Assembly (NCBI GenBank): GCA_017934475.1 | Contig: JAGBJN010000001.1 | Coordinates: forward strand, 248,001-312,000 | Reading direction: 5' to 3' | Length of the DNA: 64,000 nt | DNA from: Clostridia bacterium | GTDB taxonomy: Bacteria > Bacillota > Clostridia > TANB77 > CAG-508 | In this document: piece after piece, positions 45,666 to 54,208 of the stretch | Numbering within the stretch: the first letter of the stretch is position 1 | Layout of the letters: every line of letters starts with the position of its first letter | Translations under genes and position numbers: made by a program | Notes under the pieces: model-generated | What the model was told of the DNA's origin: nothing | What the model saw: the letters and a program-made list of their open reading frames with translations, nothing else | The model's database searches: none

Positions 45666-46601
45666 TTACATACTTAAGTTTATTCCCTCAGCTACTATTT
45701 CAGACATATTTTGAATCAAGTCATCTATTTCTTTTGGAGTTACTATCATATTATATTCTCCAACATTTAATGTTTCTTTTACTTCTTCATATTTATCATT
45801 ATTCTTTAATTTATTTAAATATTCATTTGATTCTGCTTTTTGTTGTAATTTATCTATAAAAATGTCTATTCCTTCGGACACAAGAGTTGCAAGTTCAACT
45901 ACTGTTGGTATTCCAAGTGCAATTACTGGTATTCCTAAACTTTCTTTGGTTAATTCTTTTCTTGTATTTCCAACTCCTGCTCCTGGTACTATTCCTGTAT
46001 TTGAAATTTGAATAGAAGAACTAATCCTTTCTATGCTTCTTGATGCTAAAGCATCTATTACTATTAATAATTTTGGCTTTGTATGTTCTACTACTCCTTG
46101 TACAACTTCAACTGTTTCTATTCCTGTTGTTCCAAGTACTCCCGGTGCTATCGCACTTACAGGTCTTGCATTTTCATCAATATATTGTGGCAAATACTTC
46201 AGTATATGTCTTGTTATCTCAATATTTTTAATTGTTTTTGGTCCTAACGCATCAGGTGTTACCTCTTCATTTCCAAGTCCAACTATAAGTATCTCATCTT
46301 TAGCTTGTATTTGATCTTCAATTAATTTTTTTAACTCATTTGCAAGTACTTTTGATGCTTCTTCTTTTTCATCGTCTTCTAATACATTTATTTTATTTAT
46401 ATCAATTGTTATATAATCTCCTATCTTTTTACCAATTGATTTTTCTCCTTCCTCATTTAAAACTTTGACTCTTGTTACTTTTATTTTATCGCTTATCTTT
46501 TCTTGTTCTGATTTTATTCCATTTATTTCATTTTCTATATTATTTGCTTTTGCATATAAATCTTTTCTTTCATCTGCCATATCGGTTCTAAAATTATACA
46601 T
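45666..46601 (-). CDS. gpr: Germination protease GPR
   Basis: An aspartic-type (A25) endoprotease made as a zymogen in the forespore that degrades small acid-soluble proteins at germination. MYNFRTDMADERKDLY starts the family, followed by the cleaved propeptide region. The core shows LIVGLGNEEVTPDALGPKTI, APGVLGTTGIETVEVVQGVV, LLIVIDALASRSIERISSSI and PGAGVGNTRKELT. 311 residues versus about 370 in Bacillus, as in other clostridia. Confirms spore formation. GAGAGG site before the ATG. Confidence 0.94.
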   Translation of the reverse strand: MYNFRTDMADERKDLYAKANNIENEINGIKSEQEKISDKIKVTRVKVLNEEGEKSIGKKIGDYITIDINKINVLEDDEKEEASKVLANELKKLIEDQIQAKDEILIVGLGNEEVTPDALGPKTIKNIEITRHILKYLPQYIDENARPVSAIAPGVLGTTGIETVEVVQGVVEHTKPKLLIVIDALASRSIERISSSIQISNTGIVPGAGVGNTRKELTKESLGIPVIALGIPTVVELATLVSEGIDIFIDKLQQKAESNEYLNKLKNNDKYEEVKETLNVGEYNMIVTPKEIDDLIQNMSEIVAEGINLSM

Positions 46602-46655
46602 ATTTCATCATTCCTCTCTTTCTTATTATTTTTAACTTTTTTAGAATTTATATAC

Positions 46656-46687
46656 AAAAAAACACTATCAATTTTGATAGTGTTTTT
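46656..46687 (-). terminator. Terminator of holA
   Basis: AAAAAACACTATCAA pairs with TTGATAGTGTTTTT, T-rich exit on the minus strand; about 80 bases past the holA stop. Confidence 0.75.
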
Positions 46688-46767
46688 ACTTTTAATTTTC
46701 CTCCTTTAAATTATTAAATTGAATTTACTACTTATATATTAAATTTATTTTACACAATTAATTTCTT

Positions 46768-47790
46768 TTAGCAGTATCTACAAAGTATCGATTCTAAGCC
46801 AATATTTATGTCTATTAAACCAATTTTATAATTACTATCTAAATTTATTAACTCCTCTAATATTTTTCTTAATTCTTGCTCTTTAAAATACCCTGCCTGT
46901 GTTTTATACTTAGATACCAAAAAAGTTTGGTTTGCCTTTAAATTTAATGCATCTGTAATGTTTTCATTATTGTTTACACATAATTTTACAATATATAATT
47001 TTTTAAAATGATTATATAATGTTACTAATATTTTTTGTATAGGCTCTTTATTATATATTAAACCATTTAGTACTTCTAATGCTTTACTTGTATTTTTCTT
47101 TCCTAAATTATCTGTTAAATCAAATATAATTGCATCTAATTTTTTTATGCAAAGTAAATCTATACTTTCCTTTGTTATTGTACCATTAGCTCCAGCATAT
47201 TCAATTTGTTTTCTAATTTCATTTATTAAGTCTTGCATATTGCATCCAACAGATTCTATTAAATATTGAATAGCATAGTTATCTATATTTACTTTGTACG
47301 CATTACATATTGACTTCATTCTTGTAGAAATTTGTGCAGGCTTTAATTCTTCAAAATTACATATAATACCTAATTTTTCTATTGTACTAAATAAATCATT
47401 TTTATCCGCTTCTTGTTCTATAAATACAAGGACAACACTGTCGTTTATAATATCAATATTTTCTTCAATATATGTATTTATTTTATTTACTATTTCACTA
47501 TTAGCTTGAACTTTTTTTCTACCATCTTTTTTAAATAATCCTGTATCTCTTGCTATTATAAGCTTTTTTTCATAGCCAAAAGCTGGTGTTTCCATGTCTG
47601 ATACAAGGGAATTAACACTTCCTTCATCTATTTTTATATAGTTTATTCCTGTAATTAATTCTCCAAAATTTGACTTTATTTTTTTTAAGCATGAGTCTAA
47701 AAGGAAAGTTTCTTCCCCATATAAAAGATAAATGCTATTTAATTTTCCTTGTTTTAAATCTGTTTCAAGATTTTCAATTGTTGTTTGCAT
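46768..47790 (-). CDS. holA: DNA polymerase III delta subunit
   Basis: Wrench of the clamp loader that opens the beta clamp. 340 residues. N-terminal AAA+-like domain with YLLYGEETFLLDSCLKKIK, and the delta signature LIEKLGII... replaced here by NDLFSTIEKLGIICNFEEL. C-terminal collar includes IQKILVTLYNHFKKLYIVK and FLVSKYKTQAGYFKEQELR. Identification rests on overall layout and length. ATG start with GGAAG ribosome site. Upstream (on the minus strand) lies the glycogen debranching gene, 31 bases away. Confidence 0.85.
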   Translation of the reverse strand: MQTTIENLETDLKQGKLNSIYLLYGEETFLLDSCLKKIKSNFGELITGINYIKIDEGSVNSLVSDMETPAFGYEKKLIIARDTGLFKKDGRKKVQANSEIVNKINTYIEENIDIINDSVVLVFIEQEADKNDLFSTIEKLGIICNFEELKPAQISTRMKSICNAYKVNIDNYAIQYLIESVGCNMQDLINEIRKQIEYAGANGTITKESIDLLCIKKLDAIIFDLTDNLGKKNTSKALEVLNGLIYNKEPIQKILVTLYNHFKKLYIVKLCVNNNENITDALNLKANQTFLVSKYKTQAGYFKEQELRKILEELINLDSNYKIGLIDINIGLESILCRYC

Positions 47791-47821
47791 TTTTTTACTT
47801 CCTTTTTTGATTCCGCTTATT

Positions 47822-49837
47822 TTAATTATTTTCTAATATAATTCTAAACACTTCAGCTACACTCCATGCTTGATTTATTGTTCCTTTTGCTTCAAAAGGC
47901 TTCCTTGAATCATATATTTCGTGAATTCCTCCTATCGTTCTTCCTTCTTGGAACTCTTTTACAAATGTCTTTTCTACTTCATTTTTAAATTCATTTAATG
48001 AATTTTGTAAATCTTTTCTCTTCGTACTATTTTTTTCTGCATTCACAATATTCTTAAGACTATCATAATAAACACCTAAAAGCCATGGCCATGTTATTCC
48101 TTGGTGATAACTCATATCTCTTCTAAAGCTATCTCCTTCATATACTTCAACATAATTTTCTTCACCTTTTGCAAGTGTTTTTAATCCATAACTATTAAGT
48201 AATTTTTTTGTTACAGTATCCAATATTTCTTTTGCTATATCTGACGTTGGATCAATTACTGGATATGTAAGGCTAAGTGCATATAATTGATTCGGTCTTA
48301 TTTTAGGATCTCCTAAAACATCATATAAGCATTTTTTTCTTTTATTATAGAATTTCTCTTCAAATGATTTTTTAGTTTTTTCTGCCATTTTCTTATATTC
48401 ATTTGCAACTTTTTTATCTTCAAATTTAAGCGCTAATTCTTCCATTATTTTTAATGCATTATACCACATTGCATTTATTTCAACTGCTTTTCCATTTCTT
48501 GGCGTAACAACATATGCTCCTATTTTAGCATCCATCCATGTATTTTGTATAAATTCACTGCCTGAATTTATTAATCCATCTTCATCCAAATAAATATTAT
48601 TACCATCTACATCTATTCCATTTTTATATGATGCTATTATAATCTTTAGTTTTTCATAAAAGTTTTCTTTTATAAATTTTTCATCAAAAGTATATTTTAG
48701 ATATTTTTCTATTTGTTCAAATAATAACAATGAACTATCAACACTGTTATATAATGGTCTATTATCATATCCTGAATATCCATTAGGAACTAATCCAAAT
48801 TTCATATCTCTAATCATTGTTTGTAATACTTCTTTTGCTATTTCATATCTTTTTGTTTTTAAAAGAAGTCCCTCAAATGAAATCAAACTATCTCTTCCCC
48901 AATCTAGAAACCAAGGATATCCCGCTATAATTGTATGAAGTCCAAACGAAGGTCTATATACTACAAAATTATCTGTGGCAATAATAAAGTTTCTTATTAA
49001 TTCTTTCTTTTCACTTGACCATTCTTCTTTAAATAACTCAGAATCATATGTTAATTCAGCAATTCTTGCAACTTCTCCGCTGATTATATTTTTAGCTGAT
49101 ATTTCTTCTATATTTTCTTCTAATGAAGCAACAAACGTAATATCTCTTTCTTCATTTTCTCCTATTTCTATTTCATATCTACCAGCTATAGCATGATTTT
49201 CTTCTGGATTAAATCCTCTTTTTTCTTCTTCAATATAATACATATTTTTGAAACTATCATTTTCATGTTTGATATAAGTTCCTTCTGAAACATTTATATA
49301 TATTGGTTTATCTGAGTTTCCATCTACTACAACTTTTAATTTTCTATTATTTTCTTCTTGTCTAATACTAAATTCATGTCCATATGTATCTGAATGAAAA
49401 TCTCTAAAATTTAATATAGGTGTAAGAATTAATTTAGCATTATTCCCTTTATTTACAACTTGATAAAATATAACAACTGTATTTTTTCCATATTCCATAC
49501 AAATATATTTTTTTATGATTACATCTTTTACTTCATATGTATAAATTGGTATATAGTTTTTTTCAAAACTTTTTAAATACTTATAACCATTTGATATATA
49601 GTTTTTACATACATTAGTATATAAATCAAACTTTTCCCCATCAATCTCTATACTTTCATCTACCTTTGAAAGGACTAAATATCTCCTTGCTGGTGGAGTA
49701 ATCGGTGCTATTAATAAACCATGGTATCTTCTAGTATTTGCCCCTATTATTGTTGAACTTGCAAAACCACCTATTCCATTTGTTATCAACCATTCTTTTT
49801 CCAATCCAGTATTCAAATCTATATTTTTGAATTTCAT
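47822..49837 (-). CDS. Glycogen debranching enzyme (amylo-alpha-1,6-glucosidase, GDE)
   Basis: Hydrolyses alpha-1,6 branch points of glycogen or related glucans. The 671 residues contain an N-terminal domain beginning LEKEWLITNGIGGFASSTI then GANTRRYHGLLIAPI, and the C-terminal (alpha/alpha)6 barrel with YPWFLDWGRDSLISFEGLLL, WMDAKIGAYVVTPRNGKAVEINAMWY (Asp/Glu catalytic region) and DMSYHQGITWPWLLG. This is the bacterial/archaeal single-function type. It lies between yvcK and holA with short gaps; no other glycogen genes are in the window. Confidence 0.9.
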   Translation of the reverse strand: MKFKNIDLNTGLEKEWLITNGIGGFASSTIIGANTRRYHGLLIAPITPPARRYLVLSKVDESIEIDGEKFDLYTNVCKNYISNGYKYLKSFEKNYIPIYTYEVKDVIIKKYICMEYGKNTVVIFYQVVNKGNNAKLILTPILNFRDFHSDTYGHEFSIRQEENNRKLKVVVDGNSDKPIYINVSEGTYIKHENDSFKNMYYIEEEKRGFNPEENHAIAGRYEIEIGENEERDITFVASLEENIEEISAKNIISGEVARIAELTYDSELFKEEWSSEKKELIRNFIIATDNFVVYRPSFGLHTIIAGYPWFLDWGRDSLISFEGLLLKTKRYEIAKEVLQTMIRDMKFGLVPNGYSGYDNRPLYNSVDSSLLLFEQIEKYLKYTFDEKFIKENFYEKLKIIIASYKNGIDVDGNNIYLDEDGLINSGSEFIQNTWMDAKIGAYVVTPRNGKAVEINAMWYNALKIMEELALKFEDKKVANEYKKMAEKTKKSFEEKFYNKRKKCLYDVLGDPKIRPNQLYALSLTYPVIDPTSDIAKEILDTVTKKLLNSYGLKTLAKGEENYVEVYEGDSFRRDMSYHQGITWPWLLGVYYDSLKNIVNAEKNSTKRKDLQNSLNEFKNEVEKTFVKEFQEGRTIGGIHEIYDSRKPFEAKGTINQAWSVAEVFRIILENN

Positions 49838-49895
49838 TTGTATCCCCTTTTCTTTTTCTTATGTTTATTTATTACTTAATTTCTTCACTTTGATA

Positions 49896-51425
49896 TTACT
49901 CTATGTTATCCTTTTTCAAGTTTCTACTTACTTCTGCTCTACGTTTTGCTTGTTTTCTTTTATTTGCTTTTTCATCACTTTCTTTTATTGCCAAAATTCT
50001 ATTATTATATTTTTCCGAAAATTTACTTTGTACTTTTTTTACAACTTTAGGTTGTTCTAAATTTATACGTTTTTTCTTTCTTTTTCCCAAGCTTTTCTTT
50101 TTCTTTTTCAGTTTGTTATTTAGCATTACATATTGTGCACCATTTTGCATATCTCTAAATTTCATATCTTCACATATAAGTTCTATTATTGAGGATGCAA
50201 TTGCATCGGGATTATGACGAATTCTATCACCATCTATGCTAGATAAGTTTCTTTGAACTAGTTTTACTCCTTGTTCTTTTGCTTTTGATAAATCTTGTTC
50301 AACTAAATCAGATCCCTCTTTGTTGTATCTTCTAATAAATTCTGGAATTATTTCCCCTGTATCATATATACAGTATTCTATTACTCCTTTTCCTGCATGA
50401 TCATTTATTGCTTTTATATGTTCTGATAACGGATATTCATCTGTTTGACCTGGTTCTGTCATAATATTACTAATATATATTTTAAAAGCTTTGCTTTCTC
50501 TAATTGTTTTAGCAACATTTTTAATAAGTAGATTTGGTATTACATTTGTATATAAACTTCCTGGTCCTATAATAATTGCATCTGCTCTTTCAATTGCTTC
50601 TAGCACTCCTGGAGCTGGTACTGAATTTGATGGTGTAATAAATATACGACTAATTTTACTTTTTCTTTTTGAAACAACTTCAGGTATTTCCTCTCTCTTT
50701 TTTATTACTGTTCCATCTTCTAATTCTGCACATATATCTATTGCATCTAAAGTAACAGGAAGAACCTTTCCTGACATATTTAAAACATTTCTCGTTTTTT
50801 CTATTGATGTTGTAAAATCACCATATAATTCTTTCATTGCAAGTAAATAAATATCTCCAAAACAAAGTGATTTTAGTTTTCCTTCAGAAAATTTATAATT
50901 TAATATTCCATCCATTAAAACTTCATCTTCTGCAAGTGCAGAAATACTATTTTTTATATTATCTAATGGTAATGTAGAAAGAAGTTTTCTTGAATCATTT
51001 GCTTCTTCACCATAGTCTGAAATAGTAACAATTGCTGTTATATTATTTGTGTATGTTTTTAATCCTCTAAGTACTGATTCTAGTCCTTTTCCTCCACCAA
51101 TTACTACAATATTTGGTCCTTCATCATATACTTTTCTGTTAAATATAAGTGATTTAACCTGACCTTTTTTTGCAATATCCCTTGTGTCAGATTCTTGTAC
51201 TAAAAGTTCCAATGTTCTTTTTTGCATAAAAATATTTCCAACTATTACAAGAGTAAAACCTAATACAAAACTTATAATTATTTTTGCGATTCCAAAAAAT
51301 TGCAATTCTTGTGCAACTAATATTTTTGAAACACCATAACATGCAAGTAATATACCTAAAATTATTATTATCATCCAACGTTTCATTTTAGCTGAATTTT
51401 TAAACCATTTAAAAAAACCTTTCAT
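49896..51425 (-). CDS. yvcK: YvcK-type gluconeogenesis/cell-shape factor, divergent
   Basis: A 509-residue protein with two N-terminal membrane segments (about 17-36 and 40-65), then the CofD/YvcK nucleotide-sugar-binding domain: VVIGGGKGLESVLRGLKTYT then NNITAIVTISDYGE, YLLAMKELYGDF, and IIGPGSLYTNVIPNLLI. The usual DDGGSSG is changed to SDYGEEANDS and GDIRN to DNIKN, so it is a divergent branch. The C-terminus is basic (about 440-509, KLKKKKKSLGKRKKKR). YvcK binds UDP-GlcNAc and affects wall synthesis; adjacency to murB agrees. It starts 13 bases behind murB. Confidence 0.85.
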   Translation of the reverse strand: MKGFFKWFKNSAKMKRWMIIIILGILLACYGVSKILVAQELQFFGIAKIIISFVLGFTLVIVGNIFMQKRTLELLVQESDTRDIAKKGQVKSLIFNRKVYDEGPNIVVIGGGKGLESVLRGLKTYTNNITAIVTISDYGEEANDSRKLLSTLPLDNIKNSISALAEDEVLMDGILNYKFSEGKLKSLCFGDIYLLAMKELYGDFTTSIEKTRNVLNMSGKVLPVTLDAIDICAELEDGTVIKKREEIPEVVSKRKSKISRIFITPSNSVPAPGVLEAIERADAIIIGPGSLYTNVIPNLLIKNVAKTIRESKAFKIYISNIMTEPGQTDEYPLSEHIKAINDHAGKGVIEYCIYDTGEIIPEFIRRYNKEGSDLVEQDLSKAKEQGVKLVQRNLSSIDGDRIRHNPDAIASSIIELICEDMKFRDMQNGAQYVMLNNKLKKKKKSLGKRKKKRINLEQPKVVKKVQSKFSEKYNNRILAIKESDEKANKRKQAKRRAEVSRNLKKDNIE

Positions 51426-51438
51426 TTTTCCTCCTAAT

Positions 51439-52350
51439 TTACTCCCCTATAACTTCTATTTCTGGTTCTATTATTTTTCCGTATTTTTCATAAACTACTT
51501 TAATTACATAATCAACTAAATTTAAAACATCTTCTGCTGTTGCATTTCCTGTATTTACAATGAAACCAGCATGTTTTTCGGAAACTTGCGCTCCTCCAAT
51601 TTTATACCCTTTTAATCCTGCCTCATCTATTATTTGTGATGTAATAAATCCATTTCCTCTTTTGAATGTACTTCCTCCACTTGGCATATTTAGTGGTTGT
51701 TTTTCTATTCTTTTTCCATTTAAGTCATCCATTTTTTCTTTAATTTCTTTTGCATTTCCTTTGCTTAACTTAAATTTAACATTAACTATTATTTCTTTCT
51801 TTTCTTTAAATCTACTATACCTGTATGAAAAATTGATATCTTCGTTTCTTACAGTTATTAAATTTCCTTCTTCATTTATAAAAGTAACACTTTCAACAAT
51901 TTGCTTCATTTCACCGCCATATGCTCCTGCATTCATTCTAACTGCCCCTCCGACGCTTCCAGGTATCCCTGAAGCAAATTCAAATCCCTCTATTTCATTT
52001 TTTAGTAATTCATTTGCAAGAACTGGTAATTTAACTCCACTTCCTGCATTTACAATAGCAATATCACCTTCCCATTTTATATCAATATTTTCAAAACAAG
52101 GGCTTATTGTAATTCCTCTTATTCCTTTATCTTTTACAAGTGTATTTGATCCATTTCCTACAATACTTAATTCTAAATTATTTTTATTTGCATAATTTAC
52201 TATGTATATTAATTCATCAATATCTTTAACTCTTATCCAAATATCTGCAGGTCCACCAATTCTGAAAGATGTATGTTTTGACATTAATTCATTTTGTTTA
52301 ACTTCTGAATTTGGCATATTCTTTAAGATTTCTTCATATATATTTTGCAT
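51439..52350 (-). CDS. murB: UDP-N-acetylenolpyruvoylglucosamine reductase
   Basis: Flavoenzyme reducing enolpyruvyl-UDP-GlcNAc to UDP-MurNAc. FAD-binding domain with SFRIGGPADIWIRV, VGNGSNTLVKDKGIRG, and GIPGSVGGAVRMNAGAYGGE; the C-terminal domain has SGGSTFKRGNGFITSQIIDE and VSEKHAGFIVN (catalytic Ser/Glu region). 303 residues, type II. First gene of murB-yvcK; the usual clostridial partners rapZ and whiA are not here. Confidence 0.95.
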   Translation of the reverse strand: MQNIYEEILKNMPNSEVKQNELMSKHTSFRIGGPADIWIRVKDIDELIYIVNYANKNNLELSIVGNGSNTLVKDKGIRGITISPCFENIDIKWEGDIAIVNAGSGVKLPVLANELLKNEIEGFEFASGIPGSVGGAVRMNAGAYGGEMKQIVESVTFINEEGNLITVRNEDINFSYRYSRFKEKKEIIVNVKFKLSKGNAKEIKEKMDDLNGKRIEKQPLNMPSGGSTFKRGNGFITSQIIDEAGLKGYKIGGAQVSEKHAGFIVNTGNATAEDVLNLVDYVIKVVYEKYGKIIEPEIEVIGE

Positions 52351-52525
52351 ATCCTATTAAATCCCCCTTTGTTAAATATATGAATTTTTAAGTTTTTTAT
52401 GTTTTTTATTTTATCATTTTTATACAAAATTTACAATCTTTTTAAAAAATTTTCGTATTTTACTTGCAAATTTTGTAAAATGATGTATAATGTTATTATA
52501 TTTTAGAAAAAAAGGAGAATGAATT

Positions 52526-52870
52526 ATGTTTTATTTAGAAGATGAAGAAAAAGAAGAAGAAGTAACTTCAACAGAAGAAACAGTTGAAGTAGAAGCTACA
52601 CCAGTTGAGGAAGCTAATACATCAACATCAAGTGATTCAGAAGGAAAATCAAAAATGGTTGCTGGATTACTAGGAATATTCTTAGGAACATTTGGTGTTC
52701 ACAACTTCTATTTAGGATATACAGGTAAAGCTGTAGCTCAATTATTAATTTCATTATTAAGCTGCGGAACTTTAGCTATCGTATCAGAAGTTTGGGGATT
52801 AGTTGAAGGTATCATGATATTAATGGGTAACATCAATACAGATGCTAACGGAAATCCTTTAAAAGATTAA
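52526..52870 (+). CDS. TM2-domain membrane protein with acidic N-terminus
   Basis: A 114-residue protein. Residues 1-45 are acidic and low complexity (EEKEEEVTSTEETVEVEA), followed by the TM2 domain: SKMVAGLLGIFLGTFGVHNF then YLGYTGKAVAQLLI (two membrane helices with the FGVHNFYLG turn). TM2 proteins are small and of unknown function. AAGGAG precedes the ATG, and a bidirectional terminator follows. It is paralogous to the 53833 protein on the same strand; tcdA lies between them in reverse. Confidence 0.85.
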   Translation: MFYLEDEEKEEEVTSTEETVEVEATPVEEANTSTSSDSEGKSKMVAGLLGIFLGTFGVHNFYLGYTGKAVAQLLISLLSCGTLAIVSEVWGLVEGIMILMGNINTDANGNPLKD

Positions 52871-52921
52871 TTTTGAAAATAAATTATATTGTTTTCTATA
52901 ATTTTATTTTAATCGAATTAC

Positions 52922-52957
52922 AAAAAAAGAAATTGATTAAATCAATTTCTTTTTTTA
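52922..52957. terminator. Bidirectional terminator between TM2 gene and tcdA
   Basis: AAAAAAGAAATTGATT and its complement form a 16-bp stem with a 2-base loop, serving both convergent genes. Confidence 0.85.
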
Positions 52958-52985
52958 TTTATATATACCTCTCTTATATTCTTTT

Positions 52986-53708
52986 TTATTTTATTAAATC
53001 TTTTACAACTTCTCCAGCTATCATTAAACCTGCAACTGAAGGCACAAAAGCTATGCTTCCAATTGCCGGTATAATTCTATTTTTTGTTTCACCTTTATTT
53101 TCTTCTATTTCTTCTTTGCTCTTTATTGGCTCTTCTTTTGAATATAATACTTTTACGTTTTTTATATTTCTATTTTTTAATTCTTTTCTTATTACTTTAG
53201 CAAGTGGACATATACTTGTTTTGCTTATATCTACTATTTCAAATTTACTAGGATCTAATTTATTTCCTGTTCCCATACATGATATAATTGGAATATTTAA
53301 TTTTTTTGATTCTTCTATTAAAGTTATTTTGGCTGTTACTGTATCAATCGCATCAACCACATATGAAATATTTTTATCTAAAATTTTATTACTATTTTCT
53401 TTTGAATAAAATTCTTTAAAAACTTCCACTTTTGCGTTTGGATTTATATCTAATATTCTTTGTTTTGACACTTCTACTTTATCTTTTCCTATCGTTTTTG
53501 TTGTTGCAATTATTTGTCTGTTTATATTGGTTTCAGAAACCACATCTTTATCAACAAGTACAAATTCACCTACTCCGCTTCTTGCTAACGCCTCTACAAC
53601 ATATGAACCTACTCCACCTATTCCAAATACAGCAACTTTAGATTTTTTTAAGGCTTCCATTGCTTCTTTACCTATTAACATTTCTGTTCTTGAAAATTTA
53701 TTTAACAT
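52986..53708 (-). CDS. tcdA: tRNA threonylcarbamoyladenosine dehydratase (TcdA/ThiF family)
   Basis: Cyclises t6A37 to ct6A in tRNAs with ATP. E1-like Rossmann fold: RTEMLIGKEAMEALKKSKVA then VFGIGGVGSYVVEALARSGV, LVDKDVVSETNINRQI, and YVVDAIDTVTAKITLIEE. TcdA-specific end ISCMGTGNKLDPSKFEI with SICPLAKVIRKELKNR (adenylation Cys). I chose the ATG at 53708 (240 residues): the GGAGA site precedes it, while it overlaps the earlier ATG at 53720. Single gene. Confidence 0.88.
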   Translation of the reverse strand: MLNKFSRTEMLIGKEAMEALKKSKVAVFGIGGVGSYVVEALARSGVGEFVLVDKDVVSETNINRQIIATTKTIGKDKVEVSKQRILDINPNAKVEVFKEFYSKENSNKILDKNISYVVDAIDTVTAKITLIEESKKLNIPIISCMGTGNKLDPSKFEIVDISKTSICPLAKVIRKELKNRNIKNVKVLYSKEEPIKSKEEIEENKGETKNRIIPAIGSIAFVPSVAGLMIAGEVVKDLIK

Positions 53709-53832
53709 CTGTTTCTCCATTCTTTTTTATTTTTTATATTTTACCATATTTAGTTATTTTTGTTAATACTTGCCAAATATACTATCTTTGTTGTATAATA
53801 ATATTATATTTGATAGAAATGAGGTATGTTTT

Positions 53833-54159
53833 ATGGAAAATAATAAAAAATCAAAAATTGCTGCAGGATTACTTGGAGTATTTTTAGGAAGCTATGGTAT
53901 TCATAATTTTTATTTAGGCTATACTAATAAAGGAATTACTCAACTTGTCTTATCATTAGGAAGTGTCGTATTATCTATATTTTTATGGTTTTTAGGAGGC
54001 CTTTTATCAGTAATTCTTATTGGTATTCCTATTATGTTTATAGCATTTATATTAGACTTAGTTCCTTTTGGCGTTTGGGTTTGGGGACTAATTGAAGGAA
54101 TTCAAATTCTTTCAGGTAATGTTAAAACAGACGCAAATGGAGTAGAACTTACTGATTAA
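53833..54159 (+). CDS. TM2-domain membrane protein
   Basis: A 108-residue two-helix protein: SKIAAGLLGVFLGSYGIHNF then YLGYTNKGITQLVLSLG, with a longer hydrophobic middle (about 45-85) and the conserved end ILSGNVKTDANG. Start at the ATG at 53833 after TGAGG; the frame is open 21 codons upstream but without a ribosome site. Paralogue of the 52526 protein, which has NINTDANGNPL at the same place. Function unknown. Confidence 0.85.
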   Translation: MENNKKSKIAAGLLGVFLGSYGIHNFYLGYTNKGITQLVLSLGSVVLSIFLWFLGGLLSVILIGIPIMFIAFILDLVPFGVWVWGLIEGIQILSGNVKTDANGVELTD

Positions 54160-54173
54160 TTAAATAGTTTTCA

Positions 54174-54204
54174 AAAAAAGAACTGATTTTATTCAGTTCT
54201 TTTA
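54174..54204. terminator. Bidirectional terminator between TM2 gene and acyl-CoA ligase
   Basis: AAAAGAACTGA and TCAGTTCTTTT form an 11-bp stem around TTTTAT, with A and T runs on both sides. Confidence 0.85.
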
Positions 54205-54208
54205 CTTT

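Noticed and set aside
51560-52195. 211-codon plus-strand open frame inside murB
   Set aside because: Antisense shadow of a conserved gene, no ribosome site, AT-rich composition makes such frames common.
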